DNA from: Pseudomonas putida
GTDB lineage: Bacteria; Pseudomonadota; Gammaproteobacteria; Pseudomonadales; Pseudomonadaceae
Assembly: GCF_003228315.1 (NCBI RefSeq)
Contig: NZ_CP029693.1
Coordinates: forward strand, 4,205,501-4,269,500
Length of the DNA stretch: 64,000 nt
Direction of reading: 5' to 3'
Positions 26,105 to 35,197 of this stretch are shown here, piece after piece (within the stretch, counting starts at the first letter, position 1; each line of letters opens with the position of its first letter). A program made the position numbers and the translations under genes. A model generated the notes under the pieces. It searched no databases and was not told the origin of the DNA. It was given only the letters and a program-made list of their open reading frames with translations.

Positions 26105-27475
26105 ATGAGCCCTCCCCGCGAAACCATTGCCGCCGTCGCCACTGCTCAAGGTCGTGGCGGTGTCGGCATCGTCCGTATTTCCGGGCCGTTGGCCAGTGTG
26201 GCGGCCAAGGCCTTCAGCGGTCGCGAACTCAAGCCGCGATTTGCCCACTATGGTTCGTTCCTTGGTGAAAACGACGAAGTGCTGGATCAGGGACTCGCAC
26301 TGTATTTTCCGGGTCCGAACTCGTTCACCGGTGAAGACGTGCTCGAGTTACAAGGTCACGGCGGACCGATCGTTCTGGATATGTTGCTCCAGCGCGCTCT
26401 TGGATTGGGCTGCCGTCTGGCCCGACCAGGAGAATTCAGCGAACGTGCGTTCCTGAATGACAAACTCGACCTGGCCCAGGCCGAAGCCATTGCCGATCTG
26501 ATCGAGGCCAGTTCTGCACAGGCTGCTCGCAATGCATTGCGCTCGTTGCAGGGTGCATTCTCGGCGCGTGTGCATAACCTGACCGAGCAGTTGATCGGTT
26601 TGCGCATCTACGTCGAGGCGGCGATCGACTTTCCAGAGGAAGAAATCGACTTTCTTGCCGATGGCCATGTGTTAAGCATGCTCGATAAAGTACGCGACGA
26701 ACTATCCACAGTCATGCGTGAGGCCGGGCAGGGTGCCTTGCTTCGCGATGGTATGACGGTGGTGATCGCTGGTCGGCCAAATGCCGGCAAATCAAGCCTG
26801 CTCAATGCCTTGGCCGGTCGCGAAGCCGCCATCGTTACCGAAATTGCCGGTACGACCCGGGATGTCCTCCGCGAACATATCCACATCGATGGCATGCCGC
26901 TGCATGTGGTCGATACCGCGGGTTTGCGTGATACCGATGATCATGTGGAAAAGATCGGTGTCGAGCGTGCTTTGAAAGCCATTGGCGAAGCGGATCGCGT
27001 TCTGTTGGTAGTCGATGCCACGGCTCCCGAAGCACTCGATCCCTTTGCACTGTGGCCGGAGTTTCTCGAAACCCGCCCCGATCCCGCGAAAGTCACCCTG
27101 ATCCGTAACAAGGCTGATCTGACAGGTGAAGCGATTGCTTTGGATGTCAGCGACGATGGCCATGTCACCATCAGTCTGAGTGCGCGGTCTGCAGGTGCCG
27201 GGCTGGAGCTGCTGCGCGAACACCTCAAGGCCTGCATGGGTTACGAACAGACCTCGGAGAGCAGTTTTAGCGCTCGCCGGCGCCATCTCGAGGCGTTGCG
27301 CCACGCCAGTGATGCACTTGAACACGGCCGTTCACAGCTGACTTTGGCGGGTGCCGGAGAGCTGCTGGCCGAGGATTTGCGCCAGGCCCAGCAATTCCTG
27401 GGAGAAATCACCGGCGCATTCAGCTCCGATGATCTGCTTGGACGGATTTTCTCCAGCTTCTGCATCGGTAAATAG
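26105..27475 (+). CDS. mnmE: tRNA modification GTPase MnmE
   Basis: MnmE works with MnmG to install the cmnm5 group on U34 of tRNAs. The 456-residue protein has the N-terminal tetrahydrofolate-binding domain, a helical domain, an inserted G domain with GRPNAGKS, DTAGLRDTD and NKAD, and the C-terminal catalytic CIGK. The ATG at 26105, giving MSPPRETIAAVAT, is preferred over the in-frame start at 26087. Its partner mnmG lies beyond the unusual 548-bp gap. Confidence 0.97.
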   Translation: MSPPRETIAAVATAQGRGGVGIVRISGPLASVAAKAFSGRELKPRFAHYGSFLGENDEVLDQGLALYFPGPNSFTGEDVLELQGHGGPIVLDMLLQRALGLGCRLARPGEFSERAFLNDKLDLAQAEAIADLIEASSAQAARNALRSLQGAFSARVHNLTEQLIGLRIYVEAAIDFPEEEIDFLADGHVLSMLDKVRDELSTVMREAGQGALLRDGMTVVIAGRPNAGKSSLLNALAGREAAIVTEIAGTTRDVLREHIHIDGMPLHVVDTAGLRDTDDHVEKIGVERALKAIGEADRVLLVVDATAPEALDPFALWPEFLETRPDPAKVTLIRNKADLTGEAIALDVSDDGHVTISLSARSAGAGLELLREHLKACMGYEQTSESSFSARRRHLEALRHASDALEHGRSQLTLAGAGELLAEDLRQAQQFLGEITGAFSSDDLLGRIFSSFCIGK

Positions 27476-27490
27476 CCCCTTCTGTTGTCC

Positions 27491-27529
27491 ACAGACAGGC
27501 CATTCGTGCCTGTCTGTTTCCTCCTTTTT
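27491..27529 (+). terminator. intrinsic terminator after mnmE
   Basis: The stem ACAGACAGGC-CATTCGT-GCCTGTCTGT is followed by a T-rich tract (TTTCCTCCTTTTTC). Confidence 0.8.
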
Positions 27530-27600
27530 CTGAAAAACAACACCAGTGCTGAGCAGGTTCATCCTGCTTGAGCGGATTTTCTGCGCCTGGATATCCTTCA

Positions 27601-27910
27601 ATTAGCAAATTTCTGTGGATTAAGCCCTGTGAATAACCGCAGCTGAGCACAGTTGATAACAGGGCCCGAAAACTGAATATAAACGCCGTTGTGGATAACC
27701 ATCACTCTAATCCACAGGCTTACACCGGTTATCCAAGGGCCTCATTGGCACATGAACACAGGGTTATGAATCTCTGTACATCACGAATATAAAGGCTTAC
27801 ATAAATCTATCCACAGAAAGGCAGGTCCGTAGAAATAAACATAAAAACAAAGGTTTTATAAATTTCTCTCTTTTTAATTTCTATAACGCCGACTTCTCCA
27901 CAGCTGGTTA
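27601..27910. other. second oriC-like region with DnaA-box cluster and AT-rich tract
   Basis: The mnmE-mnmG gap (27476-28023) has no ORF. It has one perfect DnaA box (27690-27698) and one-mismatch copies at 27485-27493, 27614-27622, 27628-27636, 27708-27716, 27807-27815 and 27894-27902. An AT-rich tract (about 27830-27890) with long A and T runs follows. The layout mirrors oriC. I recall that P. aeruginosa has a second putative origin roughly 10 kb from the first that was tested on plasmids. Whether this copy is active is unknown. Confidence 0.65.
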
Positions 27911-27926
27911 AATTTTGTGCAAAGGG

Positions 27927-27955
27927 TTCTTTAGGAAGGGCGAAGTCCCTATACT
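27927..27955 (+). promoter_or_regulatory. candidate mnmG promoter
   Basis: TATACT (27950-27955) is preceded at 17 bp by a weak -35, TTCTTT (27927-27932). It lies about 70 bp before the mnmG start. Confidence 0.4.
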
Positions 27956-28023
27956 TGTCGACCAGGTCCAGAAACCTGAGCCCAACTATTCCTGAATTAC
28001 CTACTTAAGCAGGCACGAGGTGC

Positions 28024-29925
28024 GTGGTGGATTTCCCTTCCCGTTTTGAAGTGATCGTCATCGGCGGCGGTCATGCCGGTACCGAGGCAGCACTGGCCTC
28101 AGCACGTATGGGGGTAAAAACCCTGTTGCTGACGCATAACGTGGAAACCCTCGGTGCCATGAGCTGCAATCCCGCGATTGGCGGGATTGGCAAAAGCCAT
28201 CTGGTCAAGGAAATCGATGCCCTGGGTGGCGCGATGGCTCTGGCCACCGACAAAGGTGGTATCCAGTTTCGTGTATTGAACAGCCGCAAAGGCCCAGCTG
28301 TACGTGCAACCCGGGCTCAGGCAGACCGGGTTCTGTACAAGGCCGCTGTCCGCGAAATCCTGGAAAACCAGCCCAACCTGTGGATATTTCAACAGGCCGC
28401 CGACGATCTGATCGTCGAGCAGGAACAAGTCCGTGGTGTTGTTACCCAGATGGGCCTGCGTTTTCTCGCGGACTCTGTGGTTTTGACCACAGGTACCTTC
28501 CTCGGTGGACTTATCCACATTGGTTTGCAGAATTTTTCTGGCGGTCGCGCCGGTGATCCACCGTCGATCGCGTTGGCTCACCGTCTGCGTGAACTGCCGT
28601 TGCGCGTGGGTCGCTTGAAAACCGGCACTCCGCCGCGCATCGACGCCCGGTCTGTGGATTTCTCCGTGATGACCGAACAACCGGGTGATACGCCGATCCC
28701 GGTGATGTCGTTCATGGGCAACAAGGAACAGCATCCACAGCAGGTCAGTTGCTGGATTACCCACACGAATGCGCGTACCCATGAAATCATTGCTGCGAAC
28801 CTCGACCGTTCGCCGATGTATTCCGCAGCCGGTGAGATCGAAGGCATCGGTCCGCGTTATTGCCCGTCAATTGAAGACAAGATCCATCGCTTTGCCGACA
28901 AGGCGAGTCACCAGGTCTTCATCGAACCGGAAGGTCTGACCACAAACGAGTTGTACCCGAACGGGATATCCACATCCCTGCCGTTCGACGTGCAATTGCA
29001 AATCGTGCAATCGATCCGCGGCATGGAAAACGCGCACATCGTTCGCCCGGGCTACGCCATCGAGTACGACTATTTCGATCCGCGAGATCTCAAGTACAGC
29101 CTGGAAACCAAAGTGATCGGCGGGTTGTTCTTTGCCGGTCAGATCAACGGTACAACCGGTTACGAAGAAGCCGGCGCACAGGGTTTGCTGGCCGGAACCA
29201 ACGCTGCGCTGCGTGCACAGGGCAAAGAAGCCTGGTGCCCGCGTCGCGACGAGGCCTACATTGGGGTGTTGGTCGACGACCTGATTACACTCGGGACCCA
29301 AGAGCCTTACCGGATGTTCACGTCCCGTGCCGAATACCGATTGATCTTGCGTGAAGACAACGCCGATCTGCGCCTGACCGAAAAAGGCCGCGAACTTGGC
29401 CTGGTGGATGATACGCGTTGGTCTGCTTTCTGCAAAAAACGCGAAAGCATCGAACTGGAAGAGCAGCGTCTGAAAAGCACCTGGGTTCGTCCGAATACTG
29501 AACAAGGCGATGCCATTGCCGAAAAATTCGGCACGCCGCTGACGCATGAGTACAACTTGCTCAATCTCTTGAGTCGTCCGGAAATCGACTACGCTGGTCT
29601 GGTCGAAGTGACCGGTGGCGGCGCAGAAGATCCACAGGTTGCCGAGCAGGTCGAAATCAAGACCAAATACGCGGGGTACATCGACCGTCAACAGGACGAA
29701 ATCGCTCGCCTGCGCGCCAGCGAAGACACGAAACTGCCTGTGGATATCGATTACACGAATATTTCCGGTCTCTCCAAAGAGATCCAGAGCAAACTCGGCG
29801 CGACCCGTCCGGAGACCTTGGGCCAGGCATCACGTATTCCGGGTGTTACCCCGGCAGCGATTTCGCTGTTGATGATTCATTTGAAAAAACGCGGCGCGGG
29901 CCGTCAGTTGGAGCAAAGCGCTTGA
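28024..29925 (+). CDS. mnmG: tRNA uridine-5-carboxymethylaminomethyl modification enzyme MnmG (GidA)
   Basis: MnmG is the FAD-dependent partner of MnmE in U34 tRNA modification. The 633-residue protein has the N-terminal dinucleotide fold GGGHAGTEAA, the conserved CNPAIGGIGKSHLVKEIDALGG stretch (given here only in part by key residues C47 and the GIGKSH loop), and a C-terminal helical domain for MnmE and tRNA contacts. The start is GTG at 28024, giving MVDFPSRFEV. A DnaA box (28511-28519) lies inside. Its stop overlaps the rsmG start. Confidence 0.96.
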   Translation: MVDFPSRFEVIVIGGGHAGTEAALASARMGVKTLLLTHNVETLGAMSCNPAIGGIGKSHLVKEIDALGGAMALATDKGGIQFRVLNSRKGPAVRATRAQADRVLYKAAVREILENQPNLWIFQQAADDLIVEQEQVRGVVTQMGLRFLADSVVLTTGTFLGGLIHIGLQNFSGGRAGDPPSIALAHRLRELPLRVGRLKTGTPPRIDARSVDFSVMTEQPGDTPIPVMSFMGNKEQHPQQVSCWITHTNARTHEIIAANLDRSPMYSAAGEIEGIGPRYCPSIEDKIHRFADKASHQVFIEPEGLTTNELYPNGISTSLPFDVQLQIVQSIRGMENAHIVRPGYAIEYDYFDPRDLKYSLETKVIGGLFFAGQINGTTGYEEAGAQGLLAGTNAALRAQGKEAWCPRRDEAYIGVLVDDLITLGTQEPYRMFTSRAEYRLILREDNADLRLTEKGRELGLVDDTRWSAFCKKRESIELEEQRLKSTWVRPNTEQGDAIAEKFGTPLTHEYNLLNLLSRPEIDYAGLVEVTGGGAEDPQVAEQVEIKTKYAGYIDRQQDEIARLRASEDTKLPVDIDYTNISGLSKEIQSKLGATRPETLGQASRIPGVTPAAISLLMIHLKKRGAGRQLEQSA

Positions 29926-30566
29926 GTTCGTTGGTCACCTCGCAACATTCCGAAGAGTTATCCACAGGTGCTCGCCAGCTTGGTGTCACGCTGACAGAAA
30001 CCCAGCACACACAGCTGCTGGGTTATCTGTCCCTGTTGATCAAATGGAACAAGGCTTACAACCTGACCGCTGTACGTGATCCGGATGAGATGGTGTCGCG
30101 CCATCTGCTCGACAGCCTCAGCGTGATGTCATTCATCGAAAACGGTCGCTGGCTGGATGTTGGTAGCGGCGGCGGAATGCCCGGCATTCCGCTGGCTATC
30201 CTGTTTCCGGAGTCTCAAGTGACTTGCCTGGACAGCAATGGCAAGAAAACCCGCTTCCTGACCCAGGTCAAACTCGAACTCAAGTTGGATAACCTGCAAG
30301 TTATCCACAGTCGTGTCGAGGCGTTCCAGCCCGCCCAGCCGTTCAACGGGATCATTTCCCGTGCGTTCAGCAGCATGGAAAACTTCACCAACTGGACACG
30401 TCACCTCGGGGACGCCGATACGCGCTGGCTGGCAATGAAGGGCGTTCATCCCGCTGATGAACTGGTAGCATTGCCGACAGACTTCCACCTCGATAGCGAA
30501 CACGCCCTGGCCGTACCCGGTTGCCAAGGCCAACGCCATCTGCTGATACTGCGCCGCACGGCATGA
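29922..30566 (+). CDS. rsmG: 16S rRNA (guanine-527-N7)-methyltransferase RsmG (GidB)
   Basis: RsmG methylates G527 in the 530 loop of 16S rRNA. The 214-residue protein has the SAM-binding loop DVGSGGGMPGIPLAI and the conserved KWNKAYNLTA and HLLDSL segments. Initiation is probably at TTG 29922, overlapping the mnmG stop, though TTG 29931 is possible. Two DnaA boxes (29958-29966 and 30301-30309) are embedded. It precedes parA by 18 bp. Confidence 0.94.
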   Translation: MSSLVTSQHSEELSTGARQLGVTLTETQHTQLLGYLSLLIKWNKAYNLTAVRDPDEMVSRHLLDSLSVMSFIENGRWLDVGSGGGMPGIPLAILFPESQVTCLDSNGKKTRFLTQVKLELKLDNLQVIHSRVEAFQPAQPFNGIISRAFSSMENFTNWTRHLGDADTRWLAMKGVHPADELVALPTDFHLDSEHALAVPGCQGQRHLLILRRTA

Positions 30567-30584
30567 TTGGGAACACAAGCAAGA

Positions 30585-31382
30585 ATGGCTAAGGTATTCG
30601 CGATAGCGAACCAGAAGGGTGGTGTGGGCAAGACCACCACCTGTATCAACCTCGCTGCATCACTCGTCGCAACCAAGCGCCGGGTGTTGTTGATCGATCT
30701 CGATCCACAGGGCAACGCCACCATGGGTAGCGGTGTGGATAAACATGGCCTGGAGAATTCGGTCTATGACCTGCTTATCGGTGAATGCGATCTGGCTCAG
30801 GCCATGCATTTCTCCGAGCACGGCGGTTATCAACTGCTGCCGGCCAACCGTGACTTGACCGCGGCCGAAGTGGTTCTGCTGGAAATGCAGATGAAGGAGA
30901 GCCGCCTGCGCAGTGCGTTGGCGCCTATCCGTGAAAACTACGATTACATTTTGATCGACTGCCCGCCGTCGCTGTCGATGCTGACGTTGAATGCCCTGGT
31001 TGCCTCGGATGGGGTCATTATCCCCATGCAGTGCGAATACTTTGCACTCGAAGGTCTGAGCGACCTTGTGGATAACATCAAGCGCATCTCTGAGCTGCTT
31101 AATCCGGACCTCAAGGTAGAAGGGCTGTTGCGTACGATGTACGACCCGCGCCTGAGCCTGATGAACGATGTGTCGGCGCAACTCAAGGAACACTTCGGTG
31201 ATCAGCTCTACGACACCGTCATTCCGCGCAACATCCGCTTGGCCGAAGCTCCGAGCTACGGCATGCCTGCGTTGGCTTACGACAAGGCGTCGCGTGGTGC
31301 TGTCGCTTATCTGGCCCTGGCAGGCGAAATGGTGCGCCGTCAGCGCAAAAACTCACGTATCGCCGCCGCTCAGGCAACTTAA
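30585..31382 (+). CDS. parA: chromosome-partitioning ATPase ParA (Soj)
   Basis: ParA is the Walker-type ATPase that moves ParB-parS complexes and so segregates the origin region. The 265-residue protein has the deviant Walker A KGGVGKTTT (11-19), LIDLDPQGNAT and IDCPPSLSMLTLNA. It is the short chromosomal type without an N-terminal DNA-binding domain. The ATG at 30585 gives MAKVFAIANQ. Two DnaA boxes (30734-30742 and 31067-31075) lie in the gene. parB follows after 9 bp. Confidence 0.97.
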   Translation: MAKVFAIANQKGGVGKTTTCINLAASLVATKRRVLLIDLDPQGNATMGSGVDKHGLENSVYDLLIGECDLAQAMHFSEHGGYQLLPANRDLTAAEVVLLEMQMKESRLRSALAPIRENYDYILIDCPPSLSMLTLNALVASDGVIIPMQCEYFALEGLSDLVDNIKRISELLNPDLKVEGLLRTMYDPRLSLMNDVSAQLKEHFGDQLYDTVIPRNIRLAEAPSYGMPALAYDKASRGAVAYLALAGEMVRRQRKNSRIAAAQAT

Positions 31383-31391
31383 GGAATCCCC

Positions 31392-32264
31392 ATGGCCGTC
31401 AAGAAACGAGGTCTCGGACGTGGACTGGATGCACTGCTGAGTGGTCCGACCATCAGCTCGCTGGAAGAACAGGCCGCGCAAGCCGATCACCGCGAGCTGC
31501 AGCATTTGCCTCTGGATTTGCTCCAGCGCGGCAAATATCAACCGCGGCGCGATATGGATTCGCAAGCGCTCGAAGAGTTGGCGCAGTCGATCAAGGCCCA
31601 GGGCGTCATGCAGCCAATCGTGGTTCGTCCGATCGGCAGCGGTCGCTATGAAATCATCGCGGGCGAGCGCCGCTGGCGCGCCAGCCAGCAAGCCGGGCAG
31701 GAAACCATTCCGGCGATGGTGCGCGATGTTCCGGATGAAACCGCGATCGCCATGGCGCTGATCGAGAACATTCAGCGCGAAGACCTCAATCCGATCGAGG
31801 AAGCGGTTGCCCTGCAGCGCTTGCAGCAGGAGTTTCAGCTGACTCAGCAACAAGTCGCCGAGGCCGTGGGCAAATCCCGGGTGACCGTGGCCAACCTGTT
31901 GCGCCTGATCTCGCTGCCGGAAGTCATCAAGACCATGCTGTCCCACGGTGACCTGGAAATGGGCCACGCACGTGCATTGCTCGGTTTGCCGGACAATCAA
32001 CAGGTTGAAGGGGCGCGACATGTTGTCGCACGCGGACTGACCGTGCGCCAAACTGAAGCACTGGTTCGCCAGTGGTTGAGTGGCAAACCGGAGCCTGTCG
32101 AACCTGCAAAACCGGACCCGGATATTGCCCGTCTGGAGCAGCGTCTGGCCGAGCGCCTAGGCTCTGCGGTGCAGATTCGCCACGGTAAGAAGGGTAAAGG
32201 CCAGTTGGTGATTGGCTATAACTCCCTTGATGAACTACAAGGTGTACTCGCACATATTCGCTGA
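31392..32264 (+). CDS. parB: chromosome-partitioning protein ParB (Spo0J)
   Basis: ParB is a CTP-dependent clamp that loads at parS and spreads on DNA. The 290-residue protein has the N-terminal ParA-stimulating GLGRGLDALLSG, the CTP-binding domain with box II GERRWRAS, a central helix-turn-helix (VAEAVGKSRVTVANLLRL) for parS recognition, and a C-terminal dimerisation domain. Five cognate parS sites are in this window. It lies 9 bp after parA. Confidence 0.97.
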   Translation: MAVKKRGLGRGLDALLSGPTISSLEEQAAQADHRELQHLPLDLLQRGKYQPRRDMDSQALEELAQSIKAQGVMQPIVVRPIGSGRYEIIAGERRWRASQQAGQETIPAMVRDVPDETAIAMALIENIQREDLNPIEEAVALQRLQQEFQLTQQQVAEAVGKSRVTVANLLRLISLPEVIKTMLSHGDLEMGHARALLGLPDNQQVEGARHVVARGLTVRQTEALVRQWLSGKPEPVEPAKPDPDIARLEQRLAERLGSAVQIRHGKKGKGQLVIGYNSLDELQGVLAHIR

Positions 32265-32309
32265 AACATTTCCTCATGTAGCGCGCAGTCGGAAATCACT
32301 ACCCGATAG

Positions 32310-32338
32310 TTGAATAGGGGCCAAACCGCCCCTATACT
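32310..32338 (+). promoter_or_regulatory. promoter of the ATP synthase operon with inverted repeat in the spacer
   Basis: TTGAAT (32310-32315) and TATACT (32333-32338) are 17 bp apart. The inverted repeat AGGGGC (32316-32321) / GCCCCT (32328-32333) fills the spacer, which could be an operator or a fortuitous palindrome. Confidence 0.65.
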
Positions 32339-32412
32339 CTGCGCGCATTTTGTCGGCACAAATTATGCCAAGTTATTGAATTTCGGCAGCCGACCATTGG
32401 AGAGCAATAGTG

Positions 32413-32820
32413 ATGGAAACCCGCACGCCAAACCGCTTGCCGTTCCATCGCCTGGCAGTTTTTCCGGTGTTGATGGCCCAATTTATCGTTTTGCTCATCG
32501 CCGCTTTGGCGCTTTGGAAATGGTACGGAGTCGTCGCTGGATACTCAGGTCTTTGCGGAGGCTTGATAGCCTTGCTGCCCAATGTTTATTTCGCTCATAA
32601 GGCATTTCGGTTTTCCGGCGCCCGAGCAGCCCAGTCCATCGTCCGGTCGTTTTATGCCGGCGAGGCAGGGAAACTGATTTTGACGGCAGTGCTGTTTGCA
32701 CTGGTGTTTGCAGGTGTGAAGCCATTGGCACCGATTGCTGTATTCGGTGCCTTCGTGCTGACTCAGTCGGTCAGCTGGTTCGCTCCCCTGCTGATGAGAA
32801 CAAGACTTTCGAGACCTTAG
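32413..32820 (+). CDS. atpI: F0F1 ATP synthase assembly protein AtpI
   Basis: AtpI is a small hydrophobic membrane protein linked to c-ring assembly. The 135-residue product has four predicted membrane segments (about 15-33, 38-55, 75-95 and 102-122). It heads the atp operon 16 bp before atpB, the usual place. ATG 32413 is used; a GTG one codon upstream is an equally placed alternative. Confidence 0.92.
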   Translation: METRTPNRLPFHRLAVFPVLMAQFIVLLIAALALWKWYGVVAGYSGLCGGLIALLPNVYFAHKAFRFSGARAAQSIVRSFYAGEAGKLILTAVLFALVFAGVKPLAPIAVFGAFVLTQSVSWFAPLLMRTRLSRP

Positions 32821-32836
32821 GGCGTTTGAGGCAACC

Positions 32837-33706
32837 ATGGCAGAAACAACGGCTTCGGGCTATATCCAGCACCACTTGCAGAACCTGACTTTCGGTCAGC
32901 ACCCTACCGGCGGCTGGGGCTTTGCCCACACCGCAGCAGAAGCCAAGGAAATGGGCTTCTGGGCATTCCACGTCGATACTCTCGGCTGGTCGATTGCACT
33001 GGGTCTGATCTTCGTTTTCCTTTTCCGCATGGCGGCAAAGAAAGCGACTTCCGGTCAGCCAGGCGCTTTGCAGAACTTCGTTGAAGTATTGGTCGAATTC
33101 GTCGATGGCAGCGTGAAAGACAGCTTCCATGGCCGTAGCCCGGTGATCGCACCGCTGGCACTGACCATCTTCGTCTGGGTCTTCCTGATGAACGCCGTCG
33201 ACCTGGTACCGGTCGACTGGATTCCTCAGTTGGCCATCCTGATCTCCGGTGACCATCACATCCCGTTCCGCGCCGTGTCGACCACCGACCCGAACGCGAC
33301 CCTGGGCATGGCGTTCTCGGTTTTCGCACTGATCATTTTCTATAGCATCAAGGTCAAGGGCATCGGCGGCTTCATCGGCGAACTGACCCTGCACCCGTTC
33401 GGCAGCAAGAATATCTTCGTTCAGGCGCTGCTGATTCCGGTGAACTTCCTGCTGGAATTCGTGACCCTGATCGCCAAACCGATCTCTCTTGCTCTGCGTC
33501 TGTTCGGCAACATGTATGCCGGTGAGCTGGTGTTCATTCTGATCGCTGTGATGTTCGGCAGCGGCCTGCTCTGGCTCAGCGGCCTGGGCGTTGTCCTGCA
33601 GTGGGCGTGGGCGGTATTCCACATCCTGATCATCACCCTGCAGGCGTTCATCTTCATGATGCTGACCATCGTTTACCTGTCGATGGCGCATGAACAAAAC
33701 CATTAA
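32837..33706 (+). CDS. atpB: ATP synthase F0 subunit a
   Basis: Subunit a forms the proton half-channels against the c ring. The 289-residue polytopic protein has the essential arginine region as LALRLFGNMYAGELV. The N-terminal extension before TM1 is typical of Pseudomonas. It is followed by a 134-bp gap with two hairpins before atpE. Confidence 0.97.
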   Translation: MAETTASGYIQHHLQNLTFGQHPTGGWGFAHTAAEAKEMGFWAFHVDTLGWSIALGLIFVFLFRMAAKKATSGQPGALQNFVEVLVEFVDGSVKDSFHGRSPVIAPLALTIFVWVFLMNAVDLVPVDWIPQLAILISGDHHIPFRAVSTTDPNATLGMAFSVFALIIFYSIKVKGIGGFIGELTLHPFGSKNIFVQALLIPVNFLLEFVTLIAKPISLALRLFGNMYAGELVFILIAVMFGSGLLWLSGLGVVLQWAWAVFHILIITLQAFIFMMLTIVYLSMAHEQNH

Positions 33707-33730
33707 GACCAGTTTCGACTAGTCTGATGT

Positions 33731-33767
33731 CCCTCTCGGTCAAACGGGAGGGTGCCCTTCACAGGGC
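33731..33767 (+). other. tandem hairpins between atpB and atpE
   Basis: Stem one pairs CCCTCTCG with CGGGAGGG around GTCAAA (33731-33752). Stem two pairs GCCCT with AGGGC around TCAC (33754-33767). No T-tract follows, so an mRNA-processing or stability role that favours atpE expression is inferred. atpE itself has a very strong ribosome site (GGGAGGA, 33831-33837). Confidence 0.55.
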
Positions 33768-33840
33768 CTCTGAAACGATTTGTTTTACCGCTTTAAATTA
33801 AAAAAACCTAAACCATACGACGTAAAAGTCGGGAGGAAAG

Positions 33841-34098
33841 ATGGAAACTGTAGTTGGTCTAACCGCTATCGCTGTTGCACTGTTGATCGGCCTGGGCGCA
33901 CTGGGTACCGCAATTGGTTTCGGCCTGCTGGGCGGCAAGTTCCTGGAAGGCGCAGCGCGTCAGCCAGAAATGGTTCCAATGCTGCAAGTTAAAATGTTCA
34001 TCGTTGCCGGTCTGCTCGACGCCGTAACCATGATCGGTGTTGGTATCGCTCTGTTCTTCACCTTTGCGAACCCGTTCGTTGGTCAGATCGCTGGCTAA
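33841..34098 (+). CDS. atpE: ATP synthase F0 subunit c
   Basis: Subunit c forms the proton-driven rotor ring. The 85-residue protein has two membrane helices and the glycine-rich first helix [16 protein letters not shown]. Helix two contains [11 protein letters not shown] with the proton-binding carboxylate D60. The length and absence of the double-Na+ signature indicate a proton-coupled ring. Its exceptionally strong ribosome site suits the high c-ring stoichiometry. Confidence 0.97.
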
Positions 34099-34156
34099 TT
34101 ACTCGGATCTTCCGGGTAATTTGGTGTGATGGACAACGTAACTGCGAGGTGTTGGC

Positions 34157-34627
34157 GTGAACATTAATGCGACCCTGATTGGCCAGTCCGTTGCGTTCCT
34201 GATTTTTGTACTGTTCTGCATGAAGTGCGTATGGCCTCCGGTCATCGCAGCACTGCGTGAACGTCAAAAGAAGATCGCTGATGGTCTGGACGCTGCCAGC
34301 CGAGCAGCTCGCGACCTGGAGTTGGCCCAAGAGAAAGCGGGTCAGCAACTGCGCGAAGCGAAAGCTCAGGCAGCTGAAATCATCGAGCAAGCCAAGAAAC
34401 GCGGTACCCAGATTGTCGACGAAGCCCGTGAACAGGCTCGCGTCGAAGCTGACCGTGTGAAGGCTCAGGCTCAGGCCGAGATCGAACAGGAACTGAACAG
34501 TGTCAAAGACGCGCTGCGCGCCCAAGTGGGTAGCCTGGCCGTTGGTGGTGCTGCGAAGATCCTGGGCGCCACAATCGATCAAAACGCGCACGCAGAGCTG
34601 GTTAACAAACTGGCTGCTGAAATCTAA
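34157..34627 (+). CDS. atpF: ATP synthase F0 subunit b
   Basis: Subunit b is the peripheral stalk. The 156-residue protein has one N-terminal membrane helix (about 6-26) and then a long charged, Ala-rich coiled coil, the typical b-type stator. The start is GTG at 34157, giving MNINATLIGQSVAF. It precedes atpH by 12 bp. Confidence 0.97.
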   Translation: MNINATLIGQSVAFLIFVLFCMKCVWPPVIAALRERQKKIADGLDAASRAARDLELAQEKAGQQLREAKAQAAEIIEQAKKRGTQIVDEAREQARVEADRVKAQAQAEIEQELNSVKDALRAQVGSLAVGGAAKILGATIDQNAHAELVNKLAAEI

Positions 34628-34639
34628 GCGAGGGCGATC

Positions 34640-35176
34640 ATGGCAGAACTGACCACGTTGGCCCGACCTTACGCTAAGGCGGCCTTCGAGCACGCTCAGG
34701 CCCACCAGCAACTGGCCAATTGGTCAGCCATGCTCGGCCTGGCAGCAGCGGTGTCGCAAGACGACACCATGCAGCGCGTGCTCAAGGCCCCGCGACTGAC
34801 GAGCGCACAAAAGGCCGCCACGTTTAATGACGTGTGCGGCGACAAGTTTGATGACAAGGCACAGAACTTCATTACCGTCGTTGCCGAAAACGACCGTCTC
34901 TCGCTGTTGCCGGAGATTGCCGCTCTGTTCGACCTGTACAAGGCCGAGCAAGAGAAGTCGGTAGATGTTGAAGTCACCAGTGCGTTTGCATTGAACCAAG
35001 AACAGCAAGACAAACTCGCCAAGGTTCTCAGTGCACGACTCAACCGGGAAGTGCGCCTGCAAGTCGAGGAAGACAGCTCCCTTATTGGTGGTGTTGTCAT
35101 CCGCGCCGGCGACCTGGTTATCGATGGCTCGATTCGCGGCAAAATCGCGAAACTTGCCGAAGCATTGAAATCTTGA
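34640..35176 (+). CDS. atpH: ATP synthase F1 subunit delta
   Basis: Subunit delta joins the b stalk to the top of the alpha3beta3 hexamer. The 178-residue protein has the OSCP/delta fold, with the N-terminal TTLARPYAKAAFEHA and the C-terminal LIGGVVIRAGDLVIDGSIRG motif. Length and position in the operon are standard. Confidence 0.97.
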   Translation: MAELTTLARPYAKAAFEHAQAHQQLANWSAMLGLAAAVSQDDTMQRVLKAPRLTSAQKAATFNDVCGDKFDDKAQNFITVVAENDRLSLLPEIAALFDLYKAEQEKSVDVEVTSAFALNQEQQDKLAKVLSARLNREVRLQVEEDSSLIGGVVIRAGDLVIDGSIRGKIAKLAEALKS

Positions 35177-35197
35177 GTTTGAAGGGGCAGCAGAGCA

